A DNA stretch of 64,000 bases from contig NZ_QICI01000023.1 in assembly GCF_004119445.1 (NCBI RefSeq), positions 62,001 through 126,000 of the forward strand, read 5' to 3'. The notes below the pieces were generated by a model, which saw nothing but the letters and a program-made list of their open reading frames with translations, searched no databases and was not told where the DNA came from. Numbering within the stretch: position 1 is the first letter of the stretch; each line of letters begins with the position of its first letter. Made by a program: the position numbers and the translations under genes. This document shows positions 7,404 through 16,868 of the stretch, piece after piece. The stretch is from Chryseobacterium sp. CH21. Its GTDB lineage: Bacteria > Bacteroidota > Bacteroidia > Flavobacteriales > Weeksellaceae.

Positions 7404-9117
7404 TTACAGATCTTTCAAAATCCTTTCAAGTTCCAGATCCCGTTTCTGAATAATATCATCATCGGAATACTCAATAAATTCATTGATCCTTACTCCTACT
7501 TTTTGGGTTTGAGAACCGTTATAATAGAAAATACCATTTCCGGTAAATTCAAGATTGTAACCACCCGGAAGTTTTATCGTTCTGACGTCGCCATCAGCAC
7601 CTGCTGTTCTTTGACCAAAGGTTTTGGATTGAGGAAAGATATTCTGAAGATTCATCGTGTTCCATTCGCTCATGCTTAAAGTTTCAGGATTAACAATCAT
7701 GAAAACTCTTCCTTTGTAAGGATGAGTGGTTTTATTTTTAATATCAGGATAATAAGTTCCAAATGTATCATAAGTGATAGGAATATATGTTCCTACATTT
7801 TTTGGATTGGGTTTATAATATTTTCCAAAATGGTTTTCTACCGGAGAGAAATATTTGTACACATAATGAAATACAAAACCTCCCCAGTCCGGATATCCTC
7901 TCATATCAAAGACAATAGCTTTTTTGAGGAAGCTTCTCTGAAAATAGAATCCATATGTTCATCGAGTTTATCATCAGGGATATTATTTGTGAAAGCAAAG
8001 GCATCATTGATTTTAAAATAGGCAATATCTTTATGATCTATTGTATACTGCTGCTTCTGACGGATTTTGTTCCGAATGTATTCTGTAACAACGCCAAGCT
8101 GTTGTTTGTCAGTAAAATTAACAAACTCTGTGTCTGAAAGATAGGTTTTCTTATCTTTTGACTGTATTTTTAAGCTTTTGCGAGCCAGATTATCAGGCCA
8201 GATAAGATTCTTCTGAAAATCCGATATCAGGTACAAAAATGTTTCGGAATTGGAGGTAGAAAGCAGCTCTTTCTTTTCTTTAAGTATCTCACTGATATTT
8301 TTACCATTGATCTCTGTTATTTGATCTCCAACATGAATATTGGCTTTGGAACAGATTTCGGGTAAAATAAGCTTGGTTACCAATAGATGATCTGTCATGA
8401 TCACATAATCGAAAGGTGGATAGTATAATCTGTGGAAAATTTCATTTTTAAAGTTTAGCTGATCATAAAATCTGAAGGAATGGGTATCTTCCATTTTAGA
8501 AACTACTTTTGCCAGAATGATCTCAAAATCTTTTCTGGAAGTGCAATGAATGGACTGATCTACCAGATCTGAGAAATAAACCTCAGCATTTTTATCCATC
8601 AGATATTTGTGCGGATAAAGATAATCGATAGCGCCCTGTAATTTGGCCAGTGCCAGTAAACGGTGGGCTAAAGGCAGATTTTCATCTTTTTTGAACTCGT
8701 TGGTTTTAGAATCAGATTGTTTGTCTTTCTTTTCTGTTTCAGTAACAAATCTATGATTATAAATATCATTTAATCGTATCTTGTTTTCTGAACTGATGTT
8801 TTTATTTTTCTGGTACCATTTGAAGTTTTGATTAACCGCCAGTATATCTTTTGGGTTATCAATCACCGGAGCACTGGTAAATATATTATTCAGATTTTTT
8901 GAGAGAAGGGTAATGATTGTATTTTCATCTGTATTTTCATTTACCTTTCCTATCGTTTCCAAAAAGAGGCTGTCGGCATCTTTTTTCCCTCCGGCAAAAT
9001 CAGGATGGTAATATTTTATGAAATTCCAGGCCTTCATACAATAGCTATAGCTGCCTTTTTGAGCAAAAATTGTCGCATGGAAAGCCATCACAAAAACACA
9101 ATAAAAACATTCTTCAT
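7404..9117 (-). CDS. Secreted S41-family peptidase, two frame breaks
   Basis: This is a C-terminal-processing-type (S41) serine peptidase with a PDZ-like module (HVGDQITEINGKNISEI). The catalytic part contains LSMSEWNTMNL with the candidate nucleophile Ser, and FGQRTAGADGDV after it. Two frame breaks are seen. At T6 7920-7925 one extra base restores REASSKKAIVFDMRGYPDWGG. At A5 9092-9096 one extra base joins an ATG at 9117 to a signal peptide, MKNVFIVFFVMAFHATIFAQ. Repaired length is 571 residues. Without the second repair the frame only offers a GTG start and an odd N-terminus. It is probably exported to the periplasm or surface. Assembly error is favoured over a pseudogene. Confidence 0.8.
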
Positions 9118-9212
9118 TTAGTTGATTTTGTGATGTAAAATACACTTTTTAAGGTATATTTTTCAGATTTAGTTTTAAATTTTATGACAAGTGTTTCAAT
9201 TTACTTAATCTT

Positions 9213-9896
9213 TTACATCAATCGTTTTTTGTATTGTGGCGCAATAAATTTCTCAATTTCTTTCGATGTAAAAGAAACTGAATATTCAGGATAACCGCTA
9301 TTGTTTCTATTTTTTTCATCATAAAAAATGAAATCTATGCCTGTTATGTTTCCTGCGATATTGGTATTTATCTTATATTGACTGAGATTCTTTATAGGAA
9401 AGGATATAGTTTTATCTTTCTTTAATTTTTTACGACATACCTGTAAAAGCATTTTTTTGTTGACAAATAAGTTTTCTCCAACTTCGGTATCATTCATTTC
9501 ATCAAAGAAATAATAGACTGTATCTTCCCATGGGGAACCATAAGACTGAATATGTAATGATACATTAAGCAATCCGTTTTTATTCAGATAAATTTTATAA
9601 TTTTCAAATCCATATTGGTTATCACGTAGCGAATTTGTTGAAATTAAGTTTTTTAAAGTATCTTTTTTGGCGTTTAATCTTTTATCGGGACTGTCGAAAA
9701 AAGTACCATTAAAAAGGTCATAGCTTTTTTGAATTTTCTTATAAATTCCAGTATTCTTAGTTTCAATTTTTAACTCCTGCAACTCAAAGCATTCCTTAGA
9801 AATACAGACTGAATCTTTTAAAACAAAGACATCCTGAGCATATGAAGACAGGCTAAACAAAAAAATAAATAATATATTGAATAGGTATTTTATCAT
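9213..9896 (-). CDS. Secreted protein of unknown function
   Basis: This 227-residue protein has a clear signal peptide (MIKYLFNILFIFLFSLSSYAQ, cleaved after Ala). The mature part is Lys-rich with an early pair of cysteines (DSVCISKECFELQELK), a region with KNGLLNVSLHIQSYGSPW, and a beta-rich C-terminus. I do not recognise a family. The start codon overlaps the stop of the gene upstream by four bases (ATGA type), so the two are translationally coupled. Its position at the distal end of the T6SS cargo cluster makes a periplasmic immunity role possible but unproven. Confidence 0.6.
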   Translation of the reverse strand: MIKYLFNILFIFLFSLSSYAQDVFVLKDSVCISKECFELQELKIETKNTGIYKKIQKSYDLFNGTFFDSPDKRLNAKKDTLKNLISTNSLRDNQYGFENYKIYLNKNGLLNVSLHIQSYGSPWEDTVYYFFDEMNDTEVGENLFVNKKMLLQVCRKKLKKDKTISFPIKNLSQYKINTNIAGNITGIDFIFYDEKNRNNSGYPEYSVSFTSKEIEKFIAPQYKKRLM

Positions 9897-10723
9897 TTTA
9901 TTCTTTCTTCCACATATTTTGGCACTTTATTAAGATCTTTTTTTTGGGATTTCATTAAAGAAAGATATGTTTTATAATTTTCTGCAGCTTTCTCTTTTTT
10001 TCCTATGTTCCAATAGCTGTTTGCAATATTAAGATAAGCTACAACCCGATCCGGATATTTTTGAATGATCTTTTGCAATACATTAACCGATACTGCAGGG
10101 TTTATACTTTCAAGGTTCAAAGCAAAATCATTTATTTTAGTGATGTTTTGGGAAGAAATAATAACATAATCCAACCAGCTTTTGTTTGCAACCCAATCAT
10201 AATAGCTAAATTTTGTCTTAGAAAAATCAGCAGCCTCTAATTGTATCGCAGCATCATTATCTGCTTCAACCGAGAAATAACTTTCTTTGTATTTATAAAG
10301 ATTAAAACTATTGTTTGAAAATTTCAATGTAAAATCAATAACAGAATATTTATCCGAAGCAACAGGAGCAATGCAAGTTGTATAAGAAAGTAAATTATTT
10401 TCAAACTTTAAATTGTCAATATTCATATCGGATTTACCACTGCATTCTTTACATGGAAAAATCATATCATTTTCATAAGTAGATAATTCTGTATTATTTT
10501 TATTCTTAAAAACAATAATTAGCTTTCTTTGAGTGAGTTCCTCAGGTTCTTTTGCATTTTTTAATGTTAGAACGTATAAATCGTCACGAGTTCCATCATT
10601 ATTAAAGTCATTATGGAGCTGAGCTACAATTTCATTTGATTTTAATAAAGACTCAACTTTAGACGATTGGGAATGACAACTGATCCCCGAAAGCAGAAGT
10701 AATAAAGAAATTTTATTTATCAT
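9893..10723 (-). CDS. Lipoprotein with TPR-like C-terminus
   Basis: The longest frame begins at 10771, but the ATG at 10723 gives a normal lipoprotein signal (MINKISLLLLLSGISCHSQ) and is preferred, giving 276 residues. The middle holds an FG-GAP or EF-hand-like segment (HNDFNNDGTRDDLYVLTL) and a CxxC (FPCKECSG). The C-terminal 60 residues look like tetratricopeptide repeats (NIANSYWNIGKKEKAAENYK). The protein is probably anchored in the periplasm or at the outer membrane. It is coupled to the downstream secreted gene by a 4-base overlap. Similar VCBS-like plus TPR lipoproteins occur near polymorphic toxin loci, but no function can be stated. Confidence 0.6.
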   Translation of the reverse strand: MINKISLLLLLSGISCHSQSSKVESLLKSNEIVAQLHNDFNNDGTRDDLYVLTLKNAKEPEELTQRKLIIVFKNKNNTELSTYENDMIFPCKECSGKSDMNIDNLKFENNLLSYTTCIAPVASDKYSVIDFTLKFSNNSFNLYKYKESYFSVEADNDAAIQLEAADFSKTKFSYYDWVANKSWLDYVIISSQNITKINDFALNLESINPAVSVNVLQKIIQKYPDRVVAYLNIANSYWNIGKKEKAAENYKTYLSLMKSQKKDLNKVPKYVEERIK

Positions 10724-10853
10724 CTTTAAATATTTTAACAGTTCTATCAAAAGCATCTCTTCTGTTGACATTTATACAAATAGAATCTTATCAAAATAAT
10801 AGATTTTTTTTATTCTTGCTATCTTTTATCTTTAATCATCTTAAATAAGTATT

Positions 10854-11798
10854 TTATTTTGATGAAATAATTTTAGAAATACTCGTTGAGTTTAGCGTAA
10901 AGACATTTGTTGGAAATCTTTTATAAGAAAGCTGTTTTGTTTCATATCGAGTTTCTTTTCCCAATCCTACCTGCACGGAAGCCACTTTTTCATCATATAC
11001 ATTTTTGTTTGGATCTATAAAGATTTCACTGTCAGTAATAAGCCTGCTTTCAACATTGGTATGCTTGGAATATTTCAAAGATCCTTTATTGGACGGTAAC
11101 ATTTTTTTCTCCAGTTCCTGATCTCCTTCTACAGATTCTTTTAAAACATATTTTGGCATTCCTTTATCGTCATATGAAAACTTCAGATTCCATTTGTCCA
11201 GATAATCACTTGCCTGAGTTCTATAGGATTCCATATAGCCTTTTAATATTTTAAAGTCTTTATGTTTGTACTTTTCATATGAAGAAATATACTTTAAATC
11301 ACCGAGATTATATCCTGGCAGAAAGTCTTCCAAAAAATCAATAAGATCTGGAATGTTTAAATTCTCATTAACGTTTTTCTGTAAAAAGCTGAAATAAGGA
11401 GCATTTAAATAGAATACATCCTTGTCTCCCACTAAAATTGTTTTATCCTTTCCATTGAAAGCAATTTTAAGGTTGTTTGTATAACTTTCGTTTTTAGAGG
11501 TTAACAAAAGAGTATTTTCATTTTTTGTTAAGATATATACATCAGGTACTTTCTTTTCTGATGACTGCGAGTCTGTAAACCTGTAAAAAGCAATACTGTC
11601 TTTTTTTGGACTGGATATATAAATAAGGTTATTAGTGCTTGCCTTATCTTTTTTATCAATTCTTTTGTCATCAACATATTCTCCCTTGTCAATAGTTTTA
11701 TTAACAATATGAGTGACAATATATGATTTAGGCGCTTGTGCACAGGCATTTGTATGAAATATCGCCAGAATGAATAATATGTATGTTAATTTTTTCAT
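10854..11798 (-). CDS. Secreted protein or lipoprotein of unknown function
   Basis: This 314-residue protein has an export signal, MKKLTYILFILAIFHTNACAQ. The Cys before AQ may be a lipidation site, although the preceding residues are not an ideal lipobox. The mature protein is highly charged, with no recognised domain. It includes a 3-strand-like stretch around DKDVFYLNAPYFSFLQ and a C-terminal SFT/SIS-rich strand. It lies 11 bases after the DUF4280 effector gene in the same orientation, the usual place for a cognate immunity gene. This is a positional inference only. Confidence 0.6.
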   Translation of the reverse strand: MKKLTYILFILAIFHTNACAQAPKSYIVTHIVNKTIDKGEYVDDKRIDKKDKASTNNLIYISSPKKDSIAFYRFTDSQSSEKKVPDVYILTKNENTLLLTSKNESYTNNLKIAFNGKDKTILVGDKDVFYLNAPYFSFLQKNVNENLNIPDLIDFLEDFLPGYNLGDLKYISSYEKYKHKDFKILKGYMESYRTQASDYLDKWNLKFSYDDKGMPKYVLKESVEGDQELEKKMLPSNKGSLKYSKHTNVESRLITDSEIFIDPNKNVYDEKVASVQVGLGKETRYETKQLSYKRFPTNVFTLNSTSISKIISSK

Positions 11799-11809
11799 TA
11801 ATTAAACTT

Positions 11810-13171
11810 TTACTTTTTTCCAAAATATAGTATAACCAGCAACTCGGGTTGCTTCCAGACCAAAAGATCTCTTGGTTGCATTTTTGTAGTAAAAATCACC
11901 TGTTGTCCAATAGTCCTTTTTGCAAAATCCTCATTAGGAAGTGTGTAAACTGCTTTATTTTTTCCTTTTACTGTTTTATGTGTATGTGTTCCTTTATCAC
12001 AACCTTCTTCATGAACTGAGTTATAAGCTAAAGTTGATCCTCTTCTTCCGGTTATTTTACTTTCAAAGGAATCATATAAGCTTTTACTTATTTTTATATA
12101 ATCATACTCGTCAAATTTATTATGACCGTATTTTGTAGTACTATCAGGTTTTAAGTCAGTATCAATACCCCAGGCGAGAAAATCTTCGCCATCCCATTGT
12201 GTGGCATTATCCGTAGGATCAATTTTAACCTCATCCACGTCTCTTAAAAGAGCATCAATAGCCCCCGCTCTGGAATACAAAGAAATGGTGTCTTTTTCTG
12301 AAGTTTTCATTTCAACTTTATCCTTAGCATCCACACTGGAATAGCTGGAATTTAATAACTGGTACATTGTTTTTCCAACTCTCTTTGCTTCATTATAATT
12401 TGTATGTGCTATATATAAATATTCTTCTTTTTCTGATGAAAGACCTTCATGCTTAATAATATTGCAAACTTTCTGGAAGTCACTATGTACAATATTCAGC
12501 TTTTTAGGGCTTTTGTAAATATCTTCTTCTGATCCTTTTCCTTCGCAGGCATATACATCATTTTCATTTCCTTTTTTCTGACCTTTTACATTTCCTTCAA
12601 AACTTCCATTATAATTATAAAAATAGCCATTTATTTTTTCTTTTGACTCAGGTACAGGAGCTCCGGTTGCATCAACCGCTTCCGGCTGATGAATTTGTCC
12701 GCTATCGGTAATTTTAATATCTACACCTCCATAAGTACATGGAATCGTACTTTTCTGTAGCAATATAAATTGTTCCTGAGAAAGGTAGGTACCTACATCT
12801 TGCCAGTCTCTTACATTCATCACAGAAGCGCATGGAACTGCCATTTGCGGGCTCTTTTTACAATTTCCTGTGAAAACCAGACTTTTTGGGCCCCTCTCTT
12901 TTACCGTTGCGGTTTTCTTTTCCTGTATTGTTGGCGTATCATAATTTACCTTCATAATTCCCTTAGGAACAGTACACAATGTACATTCCAACGTTGCGGT
13001 ATCTATAACAACTTTCAGCCCATCTTCTACTTTGTCTTTTTCTTCATTTTCAGCTCGTTTCTCCTCCATTTTCTTGCTGTTTTCCGCTTTCATTTGCTCA
13101 CTGTCCTGTGCTGTATTCTGAGTTTGAGTTTTCGGAGTATTTCCTTCTCCATCGTTCTTTAACCTATCCAT
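11810..13171 (-). CDS. PAAR-like DUF4280 protein, candidate T6SS effector
   Basis: DUF4280 proteins are PAAR-like tips that load effectors onto the T6SS spike in Bacteroidota. In this 453-residue protein the domain lies at about residues 50-165. It has a CxxC-type pair (LECTLCTVPKG), the segment FTGNCKKSPQMAVPCASV, and a closing PCTYGG. It follows a low-complexity charged N-terminus. The C-terminal 280 residues match no family I recognise and are the likely toxin part. Segments of note there are VCNIIKHEG, YLYIAHTNYNEA and YNSVHEEGCDKGTHTHKT, which carries several His, Cys and Glu residues. It overlaps the preceding gene by 13 bases, indicating one transcript with the lipase-type effector gene. 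Confidence 0.75.
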   Translation of the reverse strand: MDRLKNDGEGNTPKTQTQNTAQDSEQMKAENSKKMEEKRAENEEKDKVEDGLKVVIDTATLECTLCTVPKGIMKVNYDTPTIQEKKTATVKERGPKSLVFTGNCKKSPQMAVPCASVMNVRDWQDVGTYLSQEQFILLQKSTIPCTYGGVDIKITDSGQIHQPEAVDATGAPVPESKEKINGYFYNYNGSFEGNVKGQKKGNENDVYACEGKGSEEDIYKSPKKLNIVHSDFQKVCNIIKHEGLSSEKEEYLYIAHTNYNEAKRVGKTMYQLLNSSYSSVDAKDKVEMKTSEKDTISLYSRAGAIDALLRDVDEVKIDPTDNATQWDGEDFLAWGIDTDLKPDSTTKYGHNKFDEYDYIKISKSLYDSFESKITGRRGSTLAYNSVHEEGCDKGTHTHKTVKGKNKAVYTLPNEDFAKRTIGQQVIFTTKMQPRDLLVWKQPELLVILYFGKK

Positions 13172-13854
13172 AATAATGAATGTTTTAAGTGAGAATTCTG
13201 TTTTTTAATGGCTACAAAACCTTCTTCATACTGGTTTCCTTTGCAGATAAATAGCCCTCTGAAATCATCAATTTCTGTGTGTTCCAGGTTTTGAGCAGAG
13301 ACTTTTAAAGTCATTTTCTCGCCATCTTTTTCAGGAATCATGATTTCTGTAAATCCTTCCGGAGAGATTCTTTTTCTTTTGGTATCGAACGACTCCAGCA
13401 AACCGTTGAAGAGCAATCCAAACATATTATAGCCTGTTAAAAAATCAATCAGTTTTGTTTCATCTTCCAATAAGCTGCTGATCTGACTGAAATAGTTATC
13501 TATAGCATCACCTTTATGGGTTTTCGATAATTCAGACTGAATTTTACCCCATCTTAAACGCAGGAAAAGCAGATTATCTAGGGCAGTTATATTCCCTTCG
13601 TTATCTACTCTGAGTTCCAGTTCATCAAACAGATAGCTGAGTTTTCTTATCAATTTTCCCATAGCAGTATCATTGTCCGAAAAATCGAACTCCACTACCA
13701 GAATCTGAAATTGATGCTCTTCTTTTGTTTTCCCAAGATAATATACTTCAATTTCCCGGGCATAACTTTTTGTAATAGCATAAACGGGATTTCTTTGCTC
13801 TGTAACAATGGTTTCAAGCCTATATGTTTTCCGATGAAGATTTTCCAGCAGCAT
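13159..13854 (-). CDS. T6SS-cluster protein of unknown function
   Basis: This 231-residue cytoplasmic protein has no signal peptide or known domain. It lies five bases after the DUF2235 effector gene and overlaps the DUF4280 gene. The N-terminal half is beta-rich (YRLETIVTEQRNPVYAITK, EIEVYYLGKTKEEHQFQILVVEF). The C-terminal half holds a helical KLSYLFDELELRVDNEGNI segment and a final beta stretch. The tight packing between an effector and a PAAR-like gene suggests an adaptor or chaperone that loads cargo, in the manner of DUF4123 or DUF2169 proteins elsewhere. No sequence similarity to these is apparent to me. Confidence 0.6.
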   Translation of the reverse strand: MLLENLHRKTYRLETIVTEQRNPVYAITKSYAREIEVYYLGKTKEEHQFQILVVEFDFSDNDTAMGKLIRKLSYLFDELELRVDNEGNITALDNLLFLRLRWGKIQSELSKTHKGDAIDNYFSQISSLLEDETKLIDFLTGYNMFGLLFNGLLESFDTKRKRISPEGFTEIMIPEKDGEKMTLKVSAQNLEHTEIDDFRGLFICKGNQYEEGFVAIKKQNSHLKHSLLWIG

Positions 13855-13859
13855 AAAAA

Positions 13860-15695
13860 TTATTTCAGGGGATATACTATTCTTTCATAATTACTATTGG
13901 GATCCATCCCCATCCAGTCTCTGTTTGCCGACCAATGAAGGTATTTTTTACGCATAATTCTCAATAATGTCTGAGGATGATAAGCAGTAACTACAACTTC
14001 CTGCAGCGTCTTTGTTTTAATGATATTACCGTCTTTATCTACTACTTCATCAGGTATCGGTTCCTGCACCGGCTCTGGTTCCGGATTTTCCAGTCTTTCT
14101 CTTGCTCTTTCCTCTTTTTCTTTTTTAACTTCTTCATCTGTTTTGAAGTTCCATTTTTGCCCGTCCTCAAAGACATAATGGTGCAAAATATCTTTTGCGG
14201 AAGGCAGATATTGGTCGTGCTCTATAGAATAGCTTGTTTCTGTTTTTATGATCAATTGATTATCATAATATCCCTTCCCATGTTCTTCCATAAAATGAAG
14301 CGGAATATAGCTGTATTCTTTTCTCAGGAAACGGATTCCCGTAATCTTACGGTACACTGCTCCCATTGTTAAAACATTCAGGAAGCTGTTATTAATTGTT
14401 ATCTGTTCCTCTTCAAACCAATGTTCATCAATCAATTGCTGTCTTCGCTTGTTTAAAAACCACACTGGTTTATGGTTGGAGGTTTCAATCTCATCTACCG
14501 TTTCTTTTCCATTTTCATAAGCTCCGCCAATATCACAGTGAACACCTGGAAATTCTCTTTCCACACTGCCCGGAAAGCTTGTTAATGAGAAGTTTTCCCG
14601 ATGTTCATTTCCTGCTGTAAAATGAACTGCTTTGAAATATGATCCCGGATTCAACAGCTGCAACTGTTCTACATCATCTCCGAAGTTATAACTGGATCCT
14701 AATGTAGAATGCTTCATTCCTTCCCATCCTACACGTCTCATTGCTCCCATATCACCAAATTCTTCATAGGATGATACGGTGTCATATACTCCGATAAAGC
14801 GAACATCCAGTTCCAGATCTTCTAATTCTTCTTTGGTAAGCACATCTTTACTTAAAAGATAATATCCCAAAAAGCCAAATTTCGGAAGCTTCCCATCCAC
14901 AAGGTAATTGGGATCTACCTCCGTTTTATCTTTATCTATCCATATATCTCCGTATTCTGGAACCATAATAGGTCCTTCAGGAGAATTCATTTGGGTATAG
15001 CCTACTATCTTTCTTGATTTTTTTATCTCAACATCAACGGTTCTTTTCTTACCATTGATTTCGTAGGCAAAATTCCTTGCGGCTGCGGCTCCACGGCTGA
15101 ACCCAAAAGTATCAATAGTGATTTTAGTTAATGCTTTTTTCTTAATTAATTGCTTTTTTAAGACATCAATCCTATCAGCAACCATTTCACATCCCTTTCT
15201 TACTTTCCCCCGCACTCCTGTTTTACCTGAACCATATTGGAACCCATCATCCACATCCCTGGTATTATTTAATGTCCCAATCCCTTCTACATAAACTCCG
15301 TACGTTACCTGTTTACAGCATTTATACATCCTTGCCACATTGGTATAATCGTTACTAAAACTGTTATCTACCCCTTGTTTGTCCAGCCATTCCCTATGAC
15401 TGGCCTTGAGATACCTTTCATACTCAGAATCATTATCTGTTATATTTTTATTTTTAAGCTGTTTATATTCTTTTTCCTGTAATGCTCTTGTATCTTCAAT
15501 TGCTTTTTCTTTTTTCGATATTTCTTCATCATTGTCTATGCTCTCCATTTTATTTTTTCCATCTCTATACTTTAATCTTAATTCACTATTTTTCAGATTA
15601 TTCAAAGTACCATCAAAGAACACACCTATTTCCAAATGCAATTCATCTACAGGAGGTTTAGCATTACCTGTGTTGTATACCAATGTTTTTCCCAT
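13860..15695 (-). CDS. DUF2235 alpha/beta hydrolase, Tle-type T6SS lipase effector
   Basis: DUF2235 hydrolases are the catalytic part of Tle1-type phospholipase effectors that attack membranes of target cells. This 611-residue protein shows the N-terminal GVFFDGTLNN signature, the nucleophile elbow GFSRG near residue 198, an Asp-containing VYDTVSS segment and the HCDIGGAY motif. The C-terminal third carries a Glu/Pro-rich linker (near residue 550) and a short basic end. No signal peptide is present, as expected for T6SS cargo. The downstream gene order (unknown protein, PAAR-like protein) and the upstream DUF2931 lipoprotein fit an effector-immunity module. Specificity (A1, A2 or other) cannot be told. 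Confidence 0.8.
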   Translation of the reverse strand: MGKTLVYNTGNAKPPVDELHLEIGVFFDGTLNNLKNSELRLKYRDGKNKMESIDNDEEISKKEKAIEDTRALQEKEYKQLKNKNITDNDSEYERYLKASHREWLDKQGVDNSFSNDYTNVARMYKCCKQVTYGVYVEGIGTLNNTRDVDDGFQYGSGKTGVRGKVRKGCEMVADRIDVLKKQLIKKKALTKITIDTFGFSRGAAAARNFAYEINGKKRTVDVEIKKSRKIVGYTQMNSPEGPIMVPEYGDIWIDKDKTEVDPNYLVDGKLPKFGFLGYYLLSKDVLTKEELEDLELDVRFIGVYDTVSSYEEFGDMGAMRRVGWEGMKHSTLGSSYNFGDDVEQLQLLNPGSYFKAVHFTAGNEHRENFSLTSFPGSVEREFPGVHCDIGGAYENGKETVDEIETSNHKPVWFLNKRRQQLIDEHWFEEEQITINNSFLNVLTMGAVYRKITGIRFLRKEYSYIPLHFMEEHGKGYYDNQLIIKTETSYSIEHDQYLPSAKDILHHYVFEDGQKWNFKTDEEVKKEKEERARERLENPEPEPVQEPIPDEVVDKDGNIIKTKTLQEVVVTAYHPQTLLRIMRKKYLHWSANRDWMGMDPNSNYERIVYPLK

Positions 15696-15717
15696 AACTA
15701 ATCATTTTTATAATCAA

Positions 15718-16833
15718 TTAGTATTTATACTTAACTTTAGATTTGAATATTTCTAAATTATCAGTTTTAATAAAAGCTTCTTTTCCATTTTCTCCCTTCA
15801 ATAAAACAGTAAAGAAACTATATGCCTCATTCACTTTAATAAAAATAGATGCCTTAGTTGATTTAGGATCATTACCAAAGACCTTAGTAAAAGCATCAAA
15901 AGCAGACTTTTCATCAAGATCACATCCTGCTTCATATTTGATTTGATCTGCCCCCACCAAAGAAAATGAAATAGTAGCTGGTATTGCTCTCCATTCACTC
16001 TCAGTTAAAGGATTTTTTTCTGCTCCCAGCTGTTCCCATTCGCCATTAACAGTTGATATTCCAACATCTGTCAACGGATTGAGTTTTGCATTTTCCGGTA
16101 ACTCAAAAACCGGTTTCCAGCTATATCGTATTCTGTAGGTATCCCACAATCCAAATGGAATAGCTTTTCCTTTATTTTTTTCTTTTATTTCACTGGGGAT
16201 AATCTTACCGTTATTTAAAACCTCATCAAGGTAATCTTTCCGCCAAAAACGGTTTTCATGGCTATCAAGCTTAGCAATTTCTGATTCAGGAATTGTTACC
16301 TTTTTTCCCTGGTACCTGCCTACTTCTTTCTGGACTCCAACACCAGCGACCCAAATTACTACCACTCCTCCCGGAGCCATTCCCACACCAATATCTTTAT
16401 AATTTAAATGTTTAATATTACCGCTTCCACTGGTTGCTTTTACCTGATAGCCTTTACTGAAATATTCTTTAATTTTAGCGGTATCAATTTCAGTATCAAT
16501 CATGTAAAATTGGTTTTCCATATATGACATCCAGACAAAATCCAATCGGGTCGGAAGACTCTTAAAACCGTTTCCCATACCATGATTGATCAGGCCCCAA
16601 GAACCATCCCCAGGTGCAACACCAAAACTTAACCCTACCCACTCTCCTCCTTCACATTCTATTCCTCCTTTATATACTTCCATGGGATATCCTAAAGCTG
16701 CAGAAGTTCCTTCTGTCCATTCATATTTTGTCATAGTCTTAGTTTTTTGGTCTTCTTTTTTTTCCTGACACGAGATCTGGATAAAAAATAAAAAGCTTAA
16801 CAGGTATTTTATTATTTTATTCATTATAAACAT
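15718..16833 (-). CDS. DUF2931 lipoprotein, candidate lipase immunity protein
   Basis: This 371-residue lipoprotein has a signal ending in FFIQISC. The ATG at 16824 is an equally good start. The mature part resembles DUF2931, a family often found beside T6SS lipase effectors and thought to protect the periplasm. Seen are the segments YPMEVYKGGIECEGGEWVGLSFG, RLDFVWMSYMENQFY and GGVVVIWVAG, typical of the family. The C-terminal 130 residues look like a partial second unit. It is encoded 22 bases before the DUF2235 gene in the same direction. The pairing is inferred from position and family, not shown directly. Confidence 0.65.
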   Translation of the reverse strand: MFIMNKIIKYLLSFLFFIQISCQEKKEDQKTKTMTKYEWTEGTSAALGYPMEVYKGGIECEGGEWVGLSFGVAPGDGSWGLINHGMGNGFKSLPTRLDFVWMSYMENQFYMIDTEIDTAKIKEYFSKGYQVKATSGSGNIKHLNYKDIGVGMAPGGVVVIWVAGVGVQKEVGRYQGKKVTIPESEIAKLDSHENRFWRKDYLDEVLNNGKIIPSEIKEKNKGKAIPFGLWDTYRIRYSWKPVFELPENAKLNPLTDVGISTVNGEWEQLGAEKNPLTESEWRAIPATISFSLVGADQIKYEAGCDLDEKSAFDAFTKVFGNDPKSTKASIFIKVNEAYSFFTVLLKGENGKEAFIKTDNLEIFKSKVKYKY

Positions 16834-16868
16834 GTTGCAATCTTAAAAATTGTTTATGACAGTTATTC

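Noticed and set aside
12770..13162. Plus-strand protein gene inside the DUF4280 gene
   Set aside because: It is antisense to a gene with a clear domain, and its composition is that of a shadow frame.
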